Assembly: GCA_028289285.1 (NCBI GenBank)
Contig: JANQRF010000002.1
Coordinates: 620,001 to 684,000 of the forward strand
Direction: 5' to 3'
Length of the DNA: 64,000 bases
Source: Alphaproteobacteria bacterium
GTDB taxonomy: Bacteria > Pseudomonadota > Alphaproteobacteria > Micavibrionales > Micavibrionaceae
A model generated the notes under the pieces. It saw only the letters and a program-made list of their open reading frames with translations, was not told the DNA's origin and ran no database searches. Each line of letters starts with the position of its first letter. Position 1 is the first letter of the stretch. Made by a program: the position numbers and the translations under genes. Shown one piece after another: positions 55,498 to 64,000 of the stretch.

Positions 55498-55529
55498 AAT
55501 GCTATGATAAACTAAAAAAGGTTAAAAAG

Positions 55530-56174
55530 TCACCAGCGGAATAGACGCCTGGCCAAAAGACCGACAATCGTGCCAATAATGGCCAAAGGCAGGAACTGAT
55601 AAAGAAATCCATGGCCAACATCATCCATCGGGCAGCTCATCCGTAGGCCAAGCCAGCCGATGGAGGCAATCACAAGCGCATTCATAATCGCCATCTGATA
55701 AGGCTGGGTTGTTGTCCCGCTGTGACCCATAAAGATCGTCAGGACAAGTGGCACGCTGGCAAGCAATAGACCATGCTCTATACAGCTATCCCAATACATC
55801 GGAAAGAAGGTAGCCCCTTCCACAATACCCCGGATGAAAACCCACAGGCCTAAAACAAAGGTCAGCATATACGGCACCATTTTCAGCCAGTGCTGACCGC
55901 GCATATCCGGCACACACAGCCATGCGCCTGCAACAATCGCGCTGATCCAGATTAACAGCGCCATAACCATTTCAAAGACAAAACCGGCTTGGCCGATAAC
56001 TTCCATAAAATCCGGACGTAAACTGCCAAAACTGATAACAGCGCATATATAAGCAGCTGTAAGAACAAAATAGAAAATTGCGCGTACAAGCGGCGAACGC
56101 AAAGGCTTTTGCCGCCCTGCCTCAGAGGACAGCTCTCCTATTAAATCTGAAAAATCGCGTGTACTTTCACTCAT
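55530..56174 (-). CDS. nrsF: NrsF-like anti-sigma factor (DUF1109)
   Basis: A 214-residue inner-membrane protein with a short cytoplasmic N-terminus and six hydrophobic helices. Two periplasmic cysteines, in WDSCIEHG and LRMSCPMDD, match the positions through which Caulobacter NrsF senses oxidants and metals and releases SigF. It lies 10 bp downstream of the sigma gene, the standard sigF-nrsF pairing. Confidence 0.88.
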   Translation of the reverse strand: MSESTRDFSDLIGELSSEAGRQKPLRSPLVRAIFYFVLTAAYICAVISFGSLRPDFMEVIGQAGFVFEMVMALLIWISAIVAGAWLCVPDMRGQHWLKMVPYMLTFVLGLWVFIRGIVEGATFFPMYWDSCIEHGLLLASVPLVLTIFMGHSGTTTQPYQMAIMNALVIASIGWLGLRMSCPMDDVGHGFLYQFLPLAIIGTIVGLLARRLFRW

Positions 56175-56184
56175 GACTTTAACT

Positions 56185-56730
56185 CTATGTTTTTAATAGA
56201 TCCTGTAATTTTTTCATCGCACGATGTGCGCTCACCTTCACGGCAGATTCATTCATTTCCATCTCATTCGCCACCTCGCGGGCAGAATAGCCTTCAATCT
56301 TAATCATTTCAAAAATCCGGCGCTGCTGGTCAGGAAGTGCATTCATGGCCGCTTCGATATCTTTATATTCGCCCTTATGGGCCTCAAAAGTTACAAACTC
56401 GGATGAAAATTCCAAAACATCATCCGAAACGGTTTTATCCGCCTTTTGACCGTAATGTTTGCGCAGATAGTCAATTTTACGAAATTTAATAATGGCATGC
56501 AGCCAGGGCATAAAAGGCTGCTCCGGGTCATAGGTTTTTAAAGACTTATGAATGGAGATTAAAACATCCTGCGTAATATCATCCGCATCTTGCGGACGTG
56601 ACAGGCCGGATACCAGAACATTTCGAATATAGCTGCTAAGATCTGTCAGGAGCGCCCCGTATGCCTGCCGATCTCCTTTCAGAGCCAGCTTGGCCAGATT
56701 TTGCCATTCCGAATTCTTGGCTGCGCCCAT
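56185..56730 (-). CDS. sigF: ECF sigma factor, SigF type
   Basis: A 181-residue sigma-70 family factor of the extracytoplasmic function class. Region 2 is seen in DADDITQDVLISIHKSL with WLHAIIKFRKIDYLRK, and region 4 in LPDQQRRIFEMIKIEGYSAREVA to ESAVKVSAHRAMKKL. With NrsF it should form a redox or metal stress switch. The open frame extends 53 codons upstream through a hairpin-rich non-coding stretch; ATG 56730 with AAAGG upstream is the family start. Confidence 0.92.
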   Translation of the reverse strand: MGAAKNSEWQNLAKLALKGDRQAYGALLTDLSSYIRNVLVSGLSRPQDADDITQDVLISIHKSLKTYDPEQPFMPWLHAIIKFRKIDYLRKHYGQKADKTVSDDVLEFSSEFVTFEAHKGEYKDIEAAMNALPDQQRRIFEMIKIEGYSAREVANEMEMNESAVKVSAHRAMKKLQDLLKT

Positions 56731-56744
56731 TAAATGCCTTTCTT

Positions 56745-56888
56745 GCGAAAGCGGTTGGCTGCACCATGCGTAGCCTGTAAAAGCCCGTCTTCCGCCGTCG
56801 CCCTTAGGGCTATGGCGGACAAGTCGCCTGAAGGCTGCGCCGGGCATGCTTCTCGCTAATCTCGCTGCGCTCAATAAGCTGCGAAGCA
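56745..56888. repeat. Hairpin-rich spacer between tRNA-Pro and sigF
   Basis: About 145 bp with nested inverted repeats. On the plus strand CCGCC and GGCGG enclose GCCCTTAGGGC-type stems near 56788-56815, and GCTTCTCGC to GCGAAGC flank 56848-56888. The sequence is more GC-rich than its surroundings and resembles the palindromic spacers found beside tRNA genes in some alphaproteobacteria. It may act in tRNA 3' processing or be a repeat element. Confidence 0.45.
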
Positions 56889-56965
56889 TGGTCGGAGTGG
56901 AGGGATTTGAACCCCCGGCCCTCTGCTCCCAAAGCAGATGCGCTACCAGGCTGCGCTACACTCCG
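56889..56965 (-). tRNA. tRNA-Pro (TGG)
   Basis: A 77-nt cloverleaf on the minus strand: acceptor CGGAGTG paired with CACTCCG, anticodon loop TTTGGGA (TGG), T loop TTCAAAT, encoded CCA. The sigF gene follows about 160 bp downstream on the same strand. Confidence 0.96.
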
Positions 56966-56994
56966 AACAATACAGGGTTTTACAGATTTACATC

Positions 56995-57459
56995 CTAAGG
57001 TGCAAGCGGATTTCCAAAGAAATTGTGATGCACGCGATCCCCTTTTTGGATACCCAAAAGCCTTGAAACACCGCCATTGAGTTCCAAAACAGCTGCGACA
57101 GGCCCTTGTGAAGAAACAGACGTGAGATTCTCAGGCTGTGCACTATGATGAATATGATGGATGGTCCCGTCTGCACGGACAAAAATCATATCTAAAGAGA
57201 TCAGCGTATTTTTCATCCAAAAAGAGCGCATCTGCTCCGCGCCGCCGAACCAGAAAAGCATGCCCTGCTCCATCGGCATTTCGGTTCGGTGCATCAGCCC
57301 TTGCGCCTGCTCTTTTGGCGTAACAGCTAATTCCACCATAAAATCATGGGTAATACCTGATGCCGTGCGAATGGAAAGCGGGCTTAGCTCTCCCACCTCA
57401 TTTTCCTGACAAGCTGTCAGAACAAACAGGCAGATAAGACTAAGATATAAGCGTTTCAT
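56995..57459 (-). CDS. DUF192 family lipoprotein
   Basis: A 154-residue protein with a lipoprotein signal (lipobox LTAC, Cys at about residue 17) and a DUF192 domain: LAVTPKEQAQGLMHRTEMP, MLFWFGGAEQMRSFWMKNT, ISLDMIFVRADG, and the closing VLELNGGVSRLLGIQKGD. The family is widespread in envelopes of bacteria and archaea but its job is unknown. It starts directly after the transporter stop (1 bp), so the two share a transcript. Confidence 0.88.
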   Translation of the reverse strand: MKRLYLSLICLFVLTACQENEVGELSPLSIRTASGITHDFMVELAVTPKEQAQGLMHRTEMPMEQGMLFWFGGAEQMRSFWMKNTLISLDMIFVRADGTIHHIHHSAQPENLTSVSSQGPVAAVLELNGGVSRLLGIQKGDRVHHNFFGNPLAP

Positions 57460-58812
57460 TTATTGCAAAAAGGCAAACCAGAAATAGGCATGCGCGATTG
57501 CGATCGTCACAAGCATAAGCGGGAAAGCCAGTGTCAAAAACTTGATAAAGGCAATCCGGTGTCCGGCGCGCTCAGCAAAACTGGCAACCATGACGTTTGC
57601 ACTTGCCGCAATCAAAGATCCGTTTCCACCCAAACACGCCCCGAGCGCAAGCGCCCACCAGAGAGGTTCAATTGCTTCCGGGCCGCCCATACTGTCAGCC
57701 GTGGATTCAATAATCGGGATCATGGTCGCCACGAACGGAATATTATCCACGATGGCCGAGAAAATCGCAGAGCCCCAGAGGATAAGAAGAGAGGTATAAG
57801 CCAGATCTCCACCCGTGATCTCCAGCATCTTGTTCCCGATAAGGGCCAGAAGACCTGTATGCTCCACCCCGTAAACCAACATAAACAGGCCCATGAAGAA
57901 GAAGATTGTTTCCCATTCAACAGTTCCAAGCGCTGCATGCACTTTATGTGTTTGTTTTTCCGGGCTGAATTTATAAATCTGCAGCAGCATCAAAAGGGCT
58001 GCCCCAGTAAGTGCGGATGTACCCGGCTCAATGCCGTGCCCATGCCCCCAGATAAAGCCAAATAGAACAATACCAAGAACAATCAGGGATTTAATCAAAA
58101 GCTCTTTATCTTTGAGCGCTTCAGCAGGCTTATATCTTAAAAGGTGCGCCTTGGCTTTCAGGGTCGTATCCATTTTCCGGCCCCAGACCAAATCAAAAAA
58201 GATTGTCAGGAAAATCATGATGACAACTGTTGCCGGGCCAAGATTATAAACAAATTCCATGAAACTAAAGCCAACCGCAGAACCGATAATGATGTTCGGC
58301 GGGTCCCCGACAAGAGTTGCCATCCCGCCGACATTCGATGCAAAAATCTGCGAGAATAAAAATGGATACGGGTTAAGTTTAAGCTGCTCCGTTAAAAGCA
58401 ATGTCACCGGAACAATCAGCATCACCGTTGTAACGTTATCCAGAAGCGCAGAAAAAATTGCTGTCACAAAGGCCAGGTTTATTAAAAGCAGCCTTGGATT
58501 GGCGCGCACCATTTTAGCCGAGAGAATGGCAACATACTGAAAGACCCCGGAATCCTTCATAATTCCGACAATAATCATCATCCCGATCAACAGGAAGATT
58601 GTATTAAAATCGACCCCTTCAATCGCCAGATCCTGGTTAAGGACGCCCAAAATCATTAAGGTGCCAGCCCCTAAAAGCGCGGCAACGCAGCGGTTTAACC
58701 GTTCAGTGATAATAAAAACATAGGCTAGGCACAAAACCACCGTTGCGGTGATCATCGGGTCCCACCCAAAAACGACTTCCCTCACATATTCTTCGCCATG
58801 TCCTACACTCAT
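57460..58812 (-). CDS. ArsB/NhaD-family ion transporter
   Basis: A 450-residue membrane protein with about eleven helices of the ion-transporter superfamily. Its two halves each hold a family hairpin: SALLDNVTTVMLIVP with VGDPPNIIIGSAVG in the first and SAIVDNIPFVATMIP with CLGGNGSLIAASANV in the second. This pattern is shared by ArsB, the melanosomal P protein and NhaD-like exchangers; the substrate cannot be read from sequence. It follows a CBS-domain gene, which may regulate it. Confidence 0.85.
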   Translation of the reverse strand: MSVGHGEEYVREVVFGWDPMITATVVLCLAYVFIITERLNRCVAALLGAGTLMILGVLNQDLAIEGVDFNTIFLLIGMMIIVGIMKDSGVFQYVAILSAKMVRANPRLLLINLAFVTAIFSALLDNVTTVMLIVPVTLLLTEQLKLNPYPFLFSQIFASNVGGMATLVGDPPNIIIGSAVGFSFMEFVYNLGPATVVIMIFLTIFFDLVWGRKMDTTLKAKAHLLRYKPAEALKDKELLIKSLIVLGIVLFGFIWGHGHGIEPGTSALTGAALLMLLQIYKFSPEKQTHKVHAALGTVEWETIFFFMGLFMLVYGVEHTGLLALIGNKMLEITGGDLAYTSLLILWGSAIFSAIVDNIPFVATMIPIIESTADSMGGPEAIEPLWWALALGACLGGNGSLIAASANVMVASFAERAGHRIAFIKFLTLAFPLMLVTIAIAHAYFWFAFLQ

Positions 58813-58843
58813 AACACTAACCCTCTATACCTTTTTATTTTTT

Positions 58844-59344
58844 TTAAGCCGTGTCTTCACCCTGCGCCGCTTTTTCTGCCTGAATTTCCTTCATCGTTTG
58901 ATCTAGTTCAGTCAAAGTCGATTGCGCTGTCATCACACCTTTTAGTTCGCGTGTTTTTTTATCAATGACTGGCAGAATCGTATTGGATTTGACCATCAGA
59001 CGGATGGCCTCCCATTTAGACGTATCCGTACTTGCGCACACACAATTTTCATCCATCAAATCCGCAACAGGCTTATCCAGAATTTTTCCAAGCTTCTTGG
59101 CTGCGCCTTCCGTTGTGTCCGCCAGAAAGTCCAGGCTTTCCAGACCATGCTCCATAGTTGCCGAGATCGGGAGAACGTTTTTTAAAATAATCCGAAGCGT
59201 GATCAGACCCAGCAGCATGCCATTTCCATCAACAACAGGAACGGCACGAACCTTCTTATCTGTAAAAATTTTGATAACATCCCCGATCGTCTGCTCGGGA
59301 CCAGCCGTGAAAGGCTCTTTGATCATTGCGCGCGCAGCAGTCAT
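58844..59344 (-). CDS. CBS-domain protein
   Basis: A 166-residue protein of two CBS domains (about 1-60 and 80-145): ARAMIKEPFTAGPEQTIGDV, VRAVPVVDGNGMLLGLITLR, and the second VADLMDENCVCASTDTSK. Such pairs bind adenine nucleotides and sense energy status or ionic strength. It lies 31 bp upstream of the ion transporter on the same strand, which suggests control of that transporter. Confidence 0.85.
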   Translation of the reverse strand: MTAARAMIKEPFTAGPEQTIGDVIKIFTDKKVRAVPVVDGNGMLLGLITLRIILKNVLPISATMEHGLESLDFLADTTEGAAKKLGKILDKPVADLMDENCVCASTDTSKWEAIRLMVKSNTILPVIDKKTRELKGVMTAQSTLTELDQTMKEIQAEKAAQGEDTA

Positions 59345-59411
59345 ATTTTACCTCAATATGCATATTGAATTTTGGCGCACTATACGCCTCTGATATCTCA
59401 ATGCAAGCCCC

Positions 59412-60200
59412 TTAAGGTAAATGCGCCAAAATGCCCTCAGCGCCCCCATTTGCCATGAGATTATTATGATCAGCCCCTTCAAACTCAAGAAAGATTTTAG
59501 GCTCATTTGCTGCTTCATACAGCTCTTTACCGAACCGGAACGGGATGACCTGATCCCGGTGCCCGTGCTTAATAATCAAAGGCATTGTGATGTCTTTGAT
59601 TTTGGAAAGACTATCAAAGCGGTCTTTCATCAGCAGACGGACAGGCGCCCAGAAAAACCGCCAGGCACCAACATCAACAGTAGATGTATAAGGCGCCTCT
59701 AATACGAGTGCGCGCATATCCGGATTTTCAAACGCCATCTGAACCGCAACGCCTGTCCCCAGAGATTCTCCATAGAGAATGGTATCTTTATCCTGAAAGC
59801 CTTTTTCTTTTAACGCTGCCAGATAGGCCCGCGCATCTGCATAGAGCCCTTCTTCCGTTGGATTGCCCGGATTACCCGCATAGCCGCGATAGCCTGCCAG
59901 CAAGACATTATACCCCTCTTCTATATAAGGTTGGACGCGCGGTAGCCGTACGGCATGATCCTGTGCATTCCCGTGAAAATAGAGAATAACGGGTTTGCCT
60001 TTCCTACTCTCAATGTACCAGCCCGTAATTTCCAGACCGTCCTGCGTTGTCACGGTGATTTCTGAAACATCTTCAACCAATGCAGGTTTGTTCGTGTCCG
60101 GAAAATACATCAGGCTGCGCTGGAACATATACATACAGGCAACAACCAAAACATATGCCGCCGCTGCCCAGAGAAGATTTTTGAAAATAATTTCTATCAT
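59412..60200 (-). CDS. Alpha/beta hydrolase (ABHD13-like)
   Basis: A 262-residue hydrolase anchored by one N-terminal helix (about 8-27). The oxyanion segment LYFHGNAQD, the nucleophile elbow YGESLGTG, the acid in HGHRDQVIPF and the His in GADHNNL make a complete triad. This family sits on the inner membrane; substrates are unknown. Its start directly adjoins the stop of the ABC exporter gene. Confidence 0.87.
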   Translation of the reverse strand: MIEIIFKNLLWAAAAYVLVVACMYMFQRSLMYFPDTNKPALVEDVSEITVTTQDGLEITGWYIESRKGKPVILYFHGNAQDHAVRLPRVQPYIEEGYNVLLAGYRGYAGNPGNPTEEGLYADARAYLAALKEKGFQDKDTILYGESLGTGVAVQMAFENPDMRALVLEAPYTSTVDVGAWRFFWAPVRLLMKDRFDSLSKIKDITMPLIIKHGHRDQVIPFRFGKELYEAANEPKIFLEFEGADHNNLMANGGAEGILAHLP

Positions 60201-61958
60201 TTAAGCAGCCAGCCCTGCTGCGTGGATACGCGCATAGACCCCGTCTTCATCAATCAGATCGCCATGCGTGCCCTGCTCGGCAACACATCCATCTTCCAGC
60301 ACAAGAATCTGGTCTGCGTTTTGAACAGTCGACAGGCGGTGCGCAATGACAAGGGTCGTCCGGCCTTTTTGCAACTCAGACAAAGTCTGCTGAATGGCCG
60401 CCTCGACTTCATTATCAAGCGCAGAGGTTGCCTCATCTAAAAGCAGGATCGGCGCATCGCGTAAAATGGCCCGCGCAATCGCAATGCGCTGGCGCTGACC
60501 GCCGGAAAGTTTAAGCCCCTCTTCCCCAAGGCGCGTATCATATCCTTGTGGTAACTCCCGGATAAATTCATCTGCTTCGGCTGCAATCGCCGCCTTGATA
60601 ATCTCATCGCGGAACGCGCCCTGCTTACCGTACCCGATATTCGCCCAGACTGTATCGTCAAAGATGGTGATGTCCTGAGAGACAAGCGCGATGTGGGCGC
60701 GCAAAGAGCTTAATGTAAAAGATTTAATATGGTGCCCGTCAATTGTGACATGCCCTTCCCCGACATCAAAAAAGCGAGGGATCAGATTCATAATTGTTGT
60801 CTTACCGCTCCCCGAAGGCCCGACAAGCGCGGTCACTTTCCCGGCCGGCAAGGTTAAAGACACATTGTCCAAAGCTTTCTTTTCATCATCTTCATATTGA
60901 AAAGACACATTATCGAACACAATCTCCGGCGCTTTCAGAGCAACATCGACGGCGCCTTCTTCGTCTTTCACGCCCGGCGCGGTATCCATCATCTCAAACA
61001 CCCGGTCGGCAGCCCCAAGTCCCGTCTGCATCGAGTTATTCAGCCGGGCCAGTTTTTTCATCGGCTCATAGGCAAGCGTGAACGCTGTGATAAAAGACAA
61101 AAGCTCTCCGGCAGATGTTAAACCTGCCGCCACTTTATACCCGCCATAGACAATAATTCCGCACACAACGAGACCGACCAAAAGCTCATTGACCGGCGTC
61201 GATAAGTTCCCGATCCGGACAGATTTAATGACTAAATCCCGCACACGGTGAATGGCCCGCGCGGAGCGGTCTTTTTCATGCGGTTCCTGTCCATAAGCTT
61301 TCACCAGCCGTATGCCCTGAAACGTCTGGGACAGCAGATCAGACAAGCCCGCCAGATCTGTTTGAATATGCCCGGACATTTTCCGAAGACGCCGTCCGAT
61401 CCAGGCGACAAAAGCAGCCGCAAACGGAAAGATCATAAAGGCCGCCAAAGCCAGCACCCAGTCCTGGTAAAACATCACCCCGACTAAAAAGACCAAAGAC
61501 AAAAGGCTTTTTCCGATCCCCGTGAGACTGTCCGTGACGGCTGTGCGCATGACATTCACGTCTGAAATCATCCGCGAAATCAGCTGCCCGCTGGGGTTAT
61601 CGTGAAAGAATTTCAGGTCCAGCCCCATAAAATGCCCGAACTGGTCTTTTTGAATATCGGCGACAATATATTGCCCGATCTTGTTCATCATGATCGTGTG
61701 CAGATAAGTCGTGATCCCGCGGATGAAAAAGATCAGGAACATCCCGCCCCCCAGCAGCCAGACTTTGCCCAGATTGCCGTCGGTGAGAATCTCATCGATC
61801 ACAGGCTCGATCATTAGCGCAAAACCGGCCGTCAGCGCCGCCGCCACAGCCATAAACAGCAATGCGAGGAAAAGCTGTCCTTTATAGGGGCGCAGATAGC
61901 TCGTGATCATGCGGCGCACAATCGGCCAGCTCTTTGATTTCATATCGTTATTGTGCAT
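60201..61958 (-). CDS. msbA: ABC exporter with fused ATPase, MsbA type
   Basis: A 585-residue half-transporter: six membrane helices (about residues 20-310), then an ATPase domain with Walker A GPSGSGKTT, signature LSGGQRQRIAIARAIL and Walker B ILLLDEATSALDNE. The order and length match MsbA-like lipid flippases, which move lipid A core or other lipids across the inner membrane. A start five codons further in (ATG 61943) is possible. The hydrolase gene follows without a gap. Confidence 0.88.
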   Translation of the reverse strand: MHNNDMKSKSWPIVRRMITSYLRPYKGQLFLALLFMAVAAALTAGFALMIEPVIDEILTDGNLGKVWLLGGGMFLIFFIRGITTYLHTIMMNKIGQYIVADIQKDQFGHFMGLDLKFFHDNPSGQLISRMISDVNVMRTAVTDSLTGIGKSLLSLVFLVGVMFYQDWVLALAAFMIFPFAAAFVAWIGRRLRKMSGHIQTDLAGLSDLLSQTFQGIRLVKAYGQEPHEKDRSARAIHRVRDLVIKSVRIGNLSTPVNELLVGLVVCGIIVYGGYKVAAGLTSAGELLSFITAFTLAYEPMKKLARLNNSMQTGLGAADRVFEMMDTAPGVKDEEGAVDVALKAPEIVFDNVSFQYEDDEKKALDNVSLTLPAGKVTALVGPSGSGKTTIMNLIPRFFDVGEGHVTIDGHHIKSFTLSSLRAHIALVSQDITIFDDTVWANIGYGKQGAFRDEIIKAAIAAEADEFIRELPQGYDTRLGEEGLKLSGGQRQRIAIARAILRDAPILLLDEATSALDNEVEAAIQQTLSELQKGRTTLVIAHRLSTVQNADQILVLEDGCVAEQGTHGDLIDEDGVYARIHAAGLAA

Positions 61959-62020
61959 CTGCAGCGTGCTTTAAAGCCGTTAACCATGTTATACTTATAC
62001 TCATAAGAGGGAGGTAGCTT

Positions 62021-63073
62021 ATGACATATGGACGGCGGAGTACAGATGTCCCCTCGCTACATGCTTCTCCGGGGATCGGCCTTGCTTTGGGCGGCGGTAT
62101 GGCGCGCGGATTTGCCCATATCGGGGCGCTAAAAGCCCTCAATCGCCACGGTATTTACCCCACTATTATTGCAGGCACCTCGATTGGCGCCGTGGTCGGC
62201 GGGTCTTATCTGGCCGGAAAACTCGATGAACTTGAAGACTGGGCCAGATCACTCAACCGTTTCCGGGTCTTTTCCTATCTCGATTTCAGGGTCCGTAGCC
62301 CGGGCATGATTGCCGGCGGACGCCTGATTAAAACCATGCAGGACTATTTTGAGGATATGAGCATCGAGGATTTACCTCATCCTTTCATATCGATAGCAGC
62401 CGATCTTGTGACAGGACATGAAGTCTGGCTGCGTAAAGGCGACCTCATTCAGGCCATGCAGGCCTCTTTTGCCCTGCCCGGCGTTTTCCCGCCCGTGGAG
62501 CGCAATCACCGTTTCCTTGTTGATGGCGCGCTGGTCAACCCGGTGCCGGTCTCTGTCTGCCAGGCCCTTGGCGCACGCATGACGATCGCCATTGACCTGC
62601 ACGCAGATATGATCGGAAAGGCGGCCAAGCCTGAACAAAAATACCAGACCGTCACCGGCTTTGATATTTTTAACGATGCGGATGTCCCCGAAGACACCCA
62701 GAAAGATTTCAAAAGCTCCAGCATGATGAGACGGCTCTTTCGCCGCCAGGACACGGAAACCCCCAGCCTGTTTGGCGTCATGGTCTCTGCCCTTGGCATT
62801 ATTCAGGACCGGATCACGCGGTCTCGGCTTGCGGGCGATCCGCCCGATGTCCATATCAAGCCCAAAATCGGGCATATCGGCATGCTTGAATTTGAACGTG
62901 CAGATGAACTCATCGCCCTTGGCGAGGAAGCCGCTGAATCCTGCATGACAGAAATTAAGGCAGCTGTGGATGTCCTCATCCCGCCGACGATGCGCCCGGA
63001 TATTAACGGTCAGCATGGTGAAAGTGATTTACCGGATCAATCTGATCACCCGGACAGCCCGAAAGAGCCTTAA
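62021..63073 (+). CDS. Patatin-like phospholipase (RssA-like)
   Basis: A 350-residue patatin-domain protein. The oxyanion hole GGGMARGFAHIGAL, nucleophile GTSIGAVVGG and the catalytic Asp in VDGALVNPVPV are present, so it should be an active acyl hydrolase. The C-terminal 20 residues are a run of charged, proline-containing sequence. ATG 62021 has AGGGAGG upstream. A TTAACCAT motif resembling a CtrA half-site lies at 61980-61987. Its stop overlaps the convergent HAD gene by 4 bp. Confidence 0.9.
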   Translation: MTYGRRSTDVPSLHASPGIGLALGGGMARGFAHIGALKALNRHGIYPTIIAGTSIGAVVGGSYLAGKLDELEDWARSLNRFRVFSYLDFRVRSPGMIAGGRLIKTMQDYFEDMSIEDLPHPFISIAADLVTGHEVWLRKGDLIQAMQASFALPGVFPPVERNHRFLVDGALVNPVPVSVCQALGARMTIAIDLHADMIGKAAKPEQKYQTVTGFDIFNDADVPEDTQKDFKSSSMMRRLFRRQDTETPSLFGVMVSALGIIQDRITRSRLAGDPPDVHIKPKIGHIGMLEFERADELIALGEEAAESCMTEIKAAVDVLIPPTMRPDINGQHGESDLPDQSDHPDSPKEP

Positions 63074-64000
63074 CCCGTCGGCTGTTTGCGTTTTTTGTGC
63101 TTGCGGTCGGGGAGCGCTTTCCCCCATTTCATTTCATCGCACATATAGATCGGCATGACGTTGTTATAGACCGCGATCAGGTTTTTGAGCGCCGCCCAGG
63201 TTTCCTTGGGCGTTAACGTTTCCGGGAAGTTCGCCGCATGCAGGCCGGACTTAAACAGGCAGGTATCAATATCCTGCGCATGCGCACCGATCACATCATG
63301 CGCCATCGTATCGCCCAGCATCACCGTATGAGAGGGGAAAATATCCTTATCTTTGAGAACCTCAATCGCATGCTTGAAAATCAGCGGATAGGGCTTGCCG
63401 AAATAATGTACGATCCCGCCTGAATCTTCATAGCGGCGTGCAAGCAATGTCGGCCCGGTCAACAAGTTCGTTCCGATCATAGATAGACTATCCGGATACG
63501 GGCAAACAGCTTTCAGGCGTTTTTGGATTGCCCGGCGGATCAGCGGCTCATACTGCTCAAGTGTTTTGCGCGGATAATCCATCCCGGTAATCAGGACAAA
63601 ATCCGCCTGGTCCATATCTTCAACGGCTTCCACGCCCGTGCCTTCGATCAGGCTTTGATCGCCGCCGCGGTTAAACAGGAAGGCTTTTTGCCCGAGCCCT
63701 TTAAACGGTGCATCTTTTTGATCGGTCAGGCCCTGCGCAATCACTTCGCCCGGCGTGATAATTTTATGATACAGGCTCGGCCCCAGCCCCATTTTTTTCA
63801 GGCGCTCTTTATGGACCTCTGCCCGCTCCATGGAGTTCGACATGATCAGGATGGTTTTCTTGCGCTCTTTAAGCTCTTTCATGCAATCGAGCACGCCGTC
63901 AAACAGGCTTTCCCCGTCATGGAGCACGCCCCATTGATCGATGATAAAGCCCATATAACTATCCGAGATATCGGAAACGCCTGCGCAGAATTTCGTCTTG
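63070..64000 (-). CDS. HAD-type hydrolase, TIGR01459 family, 5' end outside the window
   Basis: At least 309 residues are visible and the frame is open to the window edge, so the start lies beyond 64000. The catalytic motif is IIDQWGVLHDG, the form used by TIGR01459 proteins in alphaproteobacteria; motif II is LIMSNSMERAE, the C2 cap is NagD-like, and motif IV is VMLGDTMAHDVIGA. The family is related to NagD nucleotide phosphatases, substrate unknown. The ATG at 63954 is internal because the conserved residues TKFCAGVSDISDSY precede it in frame. Confidence 0.88.
   Translation of the reverse strand, partial: KTKFCAGVSDISDSYMGFIIDQWGVLHDGESLFDGVLDCMKELKERKKTILIMSNSMERAEVHKERLKKMGLGPSLYHKIITPGEVIAQGLTDQKDAPFKGLGQKAFLFNRGGDQSLIEGTGVEAVEDMDQADFVLITGMDYPRKTLEQYEPLIRRAIQKRLKAVCPYPDSLSMIGTNLLTGPTLLARRYEDSGGIVHYFGKPYPLIFKHAIEVLKDKDIFPSHTVMLGDTMAHDVIGAHAQDIDTCLFKSGLHAANFPETLTPKETWAALKNLIAVYNNVMPIYMCDEMKWGKALPDRKHKKRKQPTG

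Noticed and set aside
61980-61987. TTAACCAT, a CtrA-like half-site before the patatin gene
   Set aside because: A single 8-bp match in an AT-rich promoter is weak; noted in the gene entry only.
63070-63954. HAD hydrolase starting at ATG 63954
   Set aside because: Conserved family sequence continues in frame to the window edge, so the gene is cut by the window.

Overview
The window is 64 kb of a compact bacterial chromosome that reads as an alphaproteobacterium. The evidence is the set of families and their order: a GANTC methyltransferase of the CcrM type beside rnhB; a PopZ polar organiser beside valS, a TolC-type channel and pcm; an F0 operon with paired b and b' subunits; a mitochondrial-type complex I accessory subunit (NDUFS4 family); a SigF/NrsF sigma and anti-sigma pair; and the yebC-ruvCAB-ybgC-tolQRAB block. 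GC content looks like the mid-forties per cent by eye. EF-P carries the lysine that EpmA modifies and EpmA is encoded here, which is unusual among well-studied Rhizobiales and Rhodobacterales. A Micavibrionales- or Rhodospirillales-like lineage would fit, but that placement is a guess.

Layout. 0-3.7 kb: the end of an unrecognised gene, aminopeptidase N (pepN) and a small convergent ORF. 3.7-8.1 kb: rnhB, a GANTC-rich regulatory region, ccrM, folB, an exported protein and mutY. 8.2-15.6 kb: a DciA-like DUF721 gene, efp, suhB, a proline-rich OmpA-domain protein, a DsbA-like oxidoreductase and smc. 15.6-18.1 kb: the F0 operon atpI-B-E-F'-F. 18.2-25.1 kb: proA, nadD, rsfS, rlmH, envC-like, ctpA, a divergent polysaccharide deacetylase and rppH. 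25.1-34.8 kb (minus strand): YmdB-like phosphodiesterase, yebC, a methyltransferase, ruvC, ruvA, ruvB, ybgC, tolQ, tolR, tolA, tolB and a small EamA protein, with an AT-rich kinase-like gene inserted on the opposite strand between ruvC and ruvA. 34.8-36.2 kb: fau, a 6S RNA gene, zapA and a ZapA-linked small protein. 36.3-41.2 kb: transketolase, GAPDH, a small ORF, class I aldolase, an exported EndoU-type nuclease and a frameshifted lipoprotein-like ORF. 41.2-48.6 kb: an exported protein, epmA, rpmE, valS, popZ, tolC-like and pcm. 48.7-55.2 kb is the accessory part: tRNA-Cys, tRNA-Asn, an unrecognised 799-residue gene bracketed by a 13-bp copy of the tRNA-Asn end, another unknown gene, a glycosyltransferase, an AlaX editing protein, an AT-rich stretch with a probable 60-nt small RNA, a P-loop gene and tRNA-Arg. 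55.2-64 kb: NDUFS4-like gene, nrsF, sigF, tRNA-Pro, a DUF192 lipoprotein, an ArsB/NhaD-type transporter, a CBS-domain protein, an alpha/beta hydrolase, an MsbA-type ABC exporter, a patatin-like protein and a HAD phosphatase cut by the window end.

How it fits together. Most of the window is housekeeping: cell-cycle methylation and polarity (CcrM, PopZ, SMC, ZapA), the envelope (Tol, EnvC, CtpA, TolC), Holliday-junction processing (RuvABC), ATP synthesis, and ribosome maintenance at proline stretches (EF-P, EpmA, YebC), with several proline-rich proteins encoded nearby. The unusual material is the tRNA-Asn-bounded 2.5-kb segment, the exported EndoU domain, an apparent ATT start for rsfS, the GANTC cluster before ccrM, the 6S RNA, the probable small RNA, and three copies of a 58-67 bp palindromic intergenic element.
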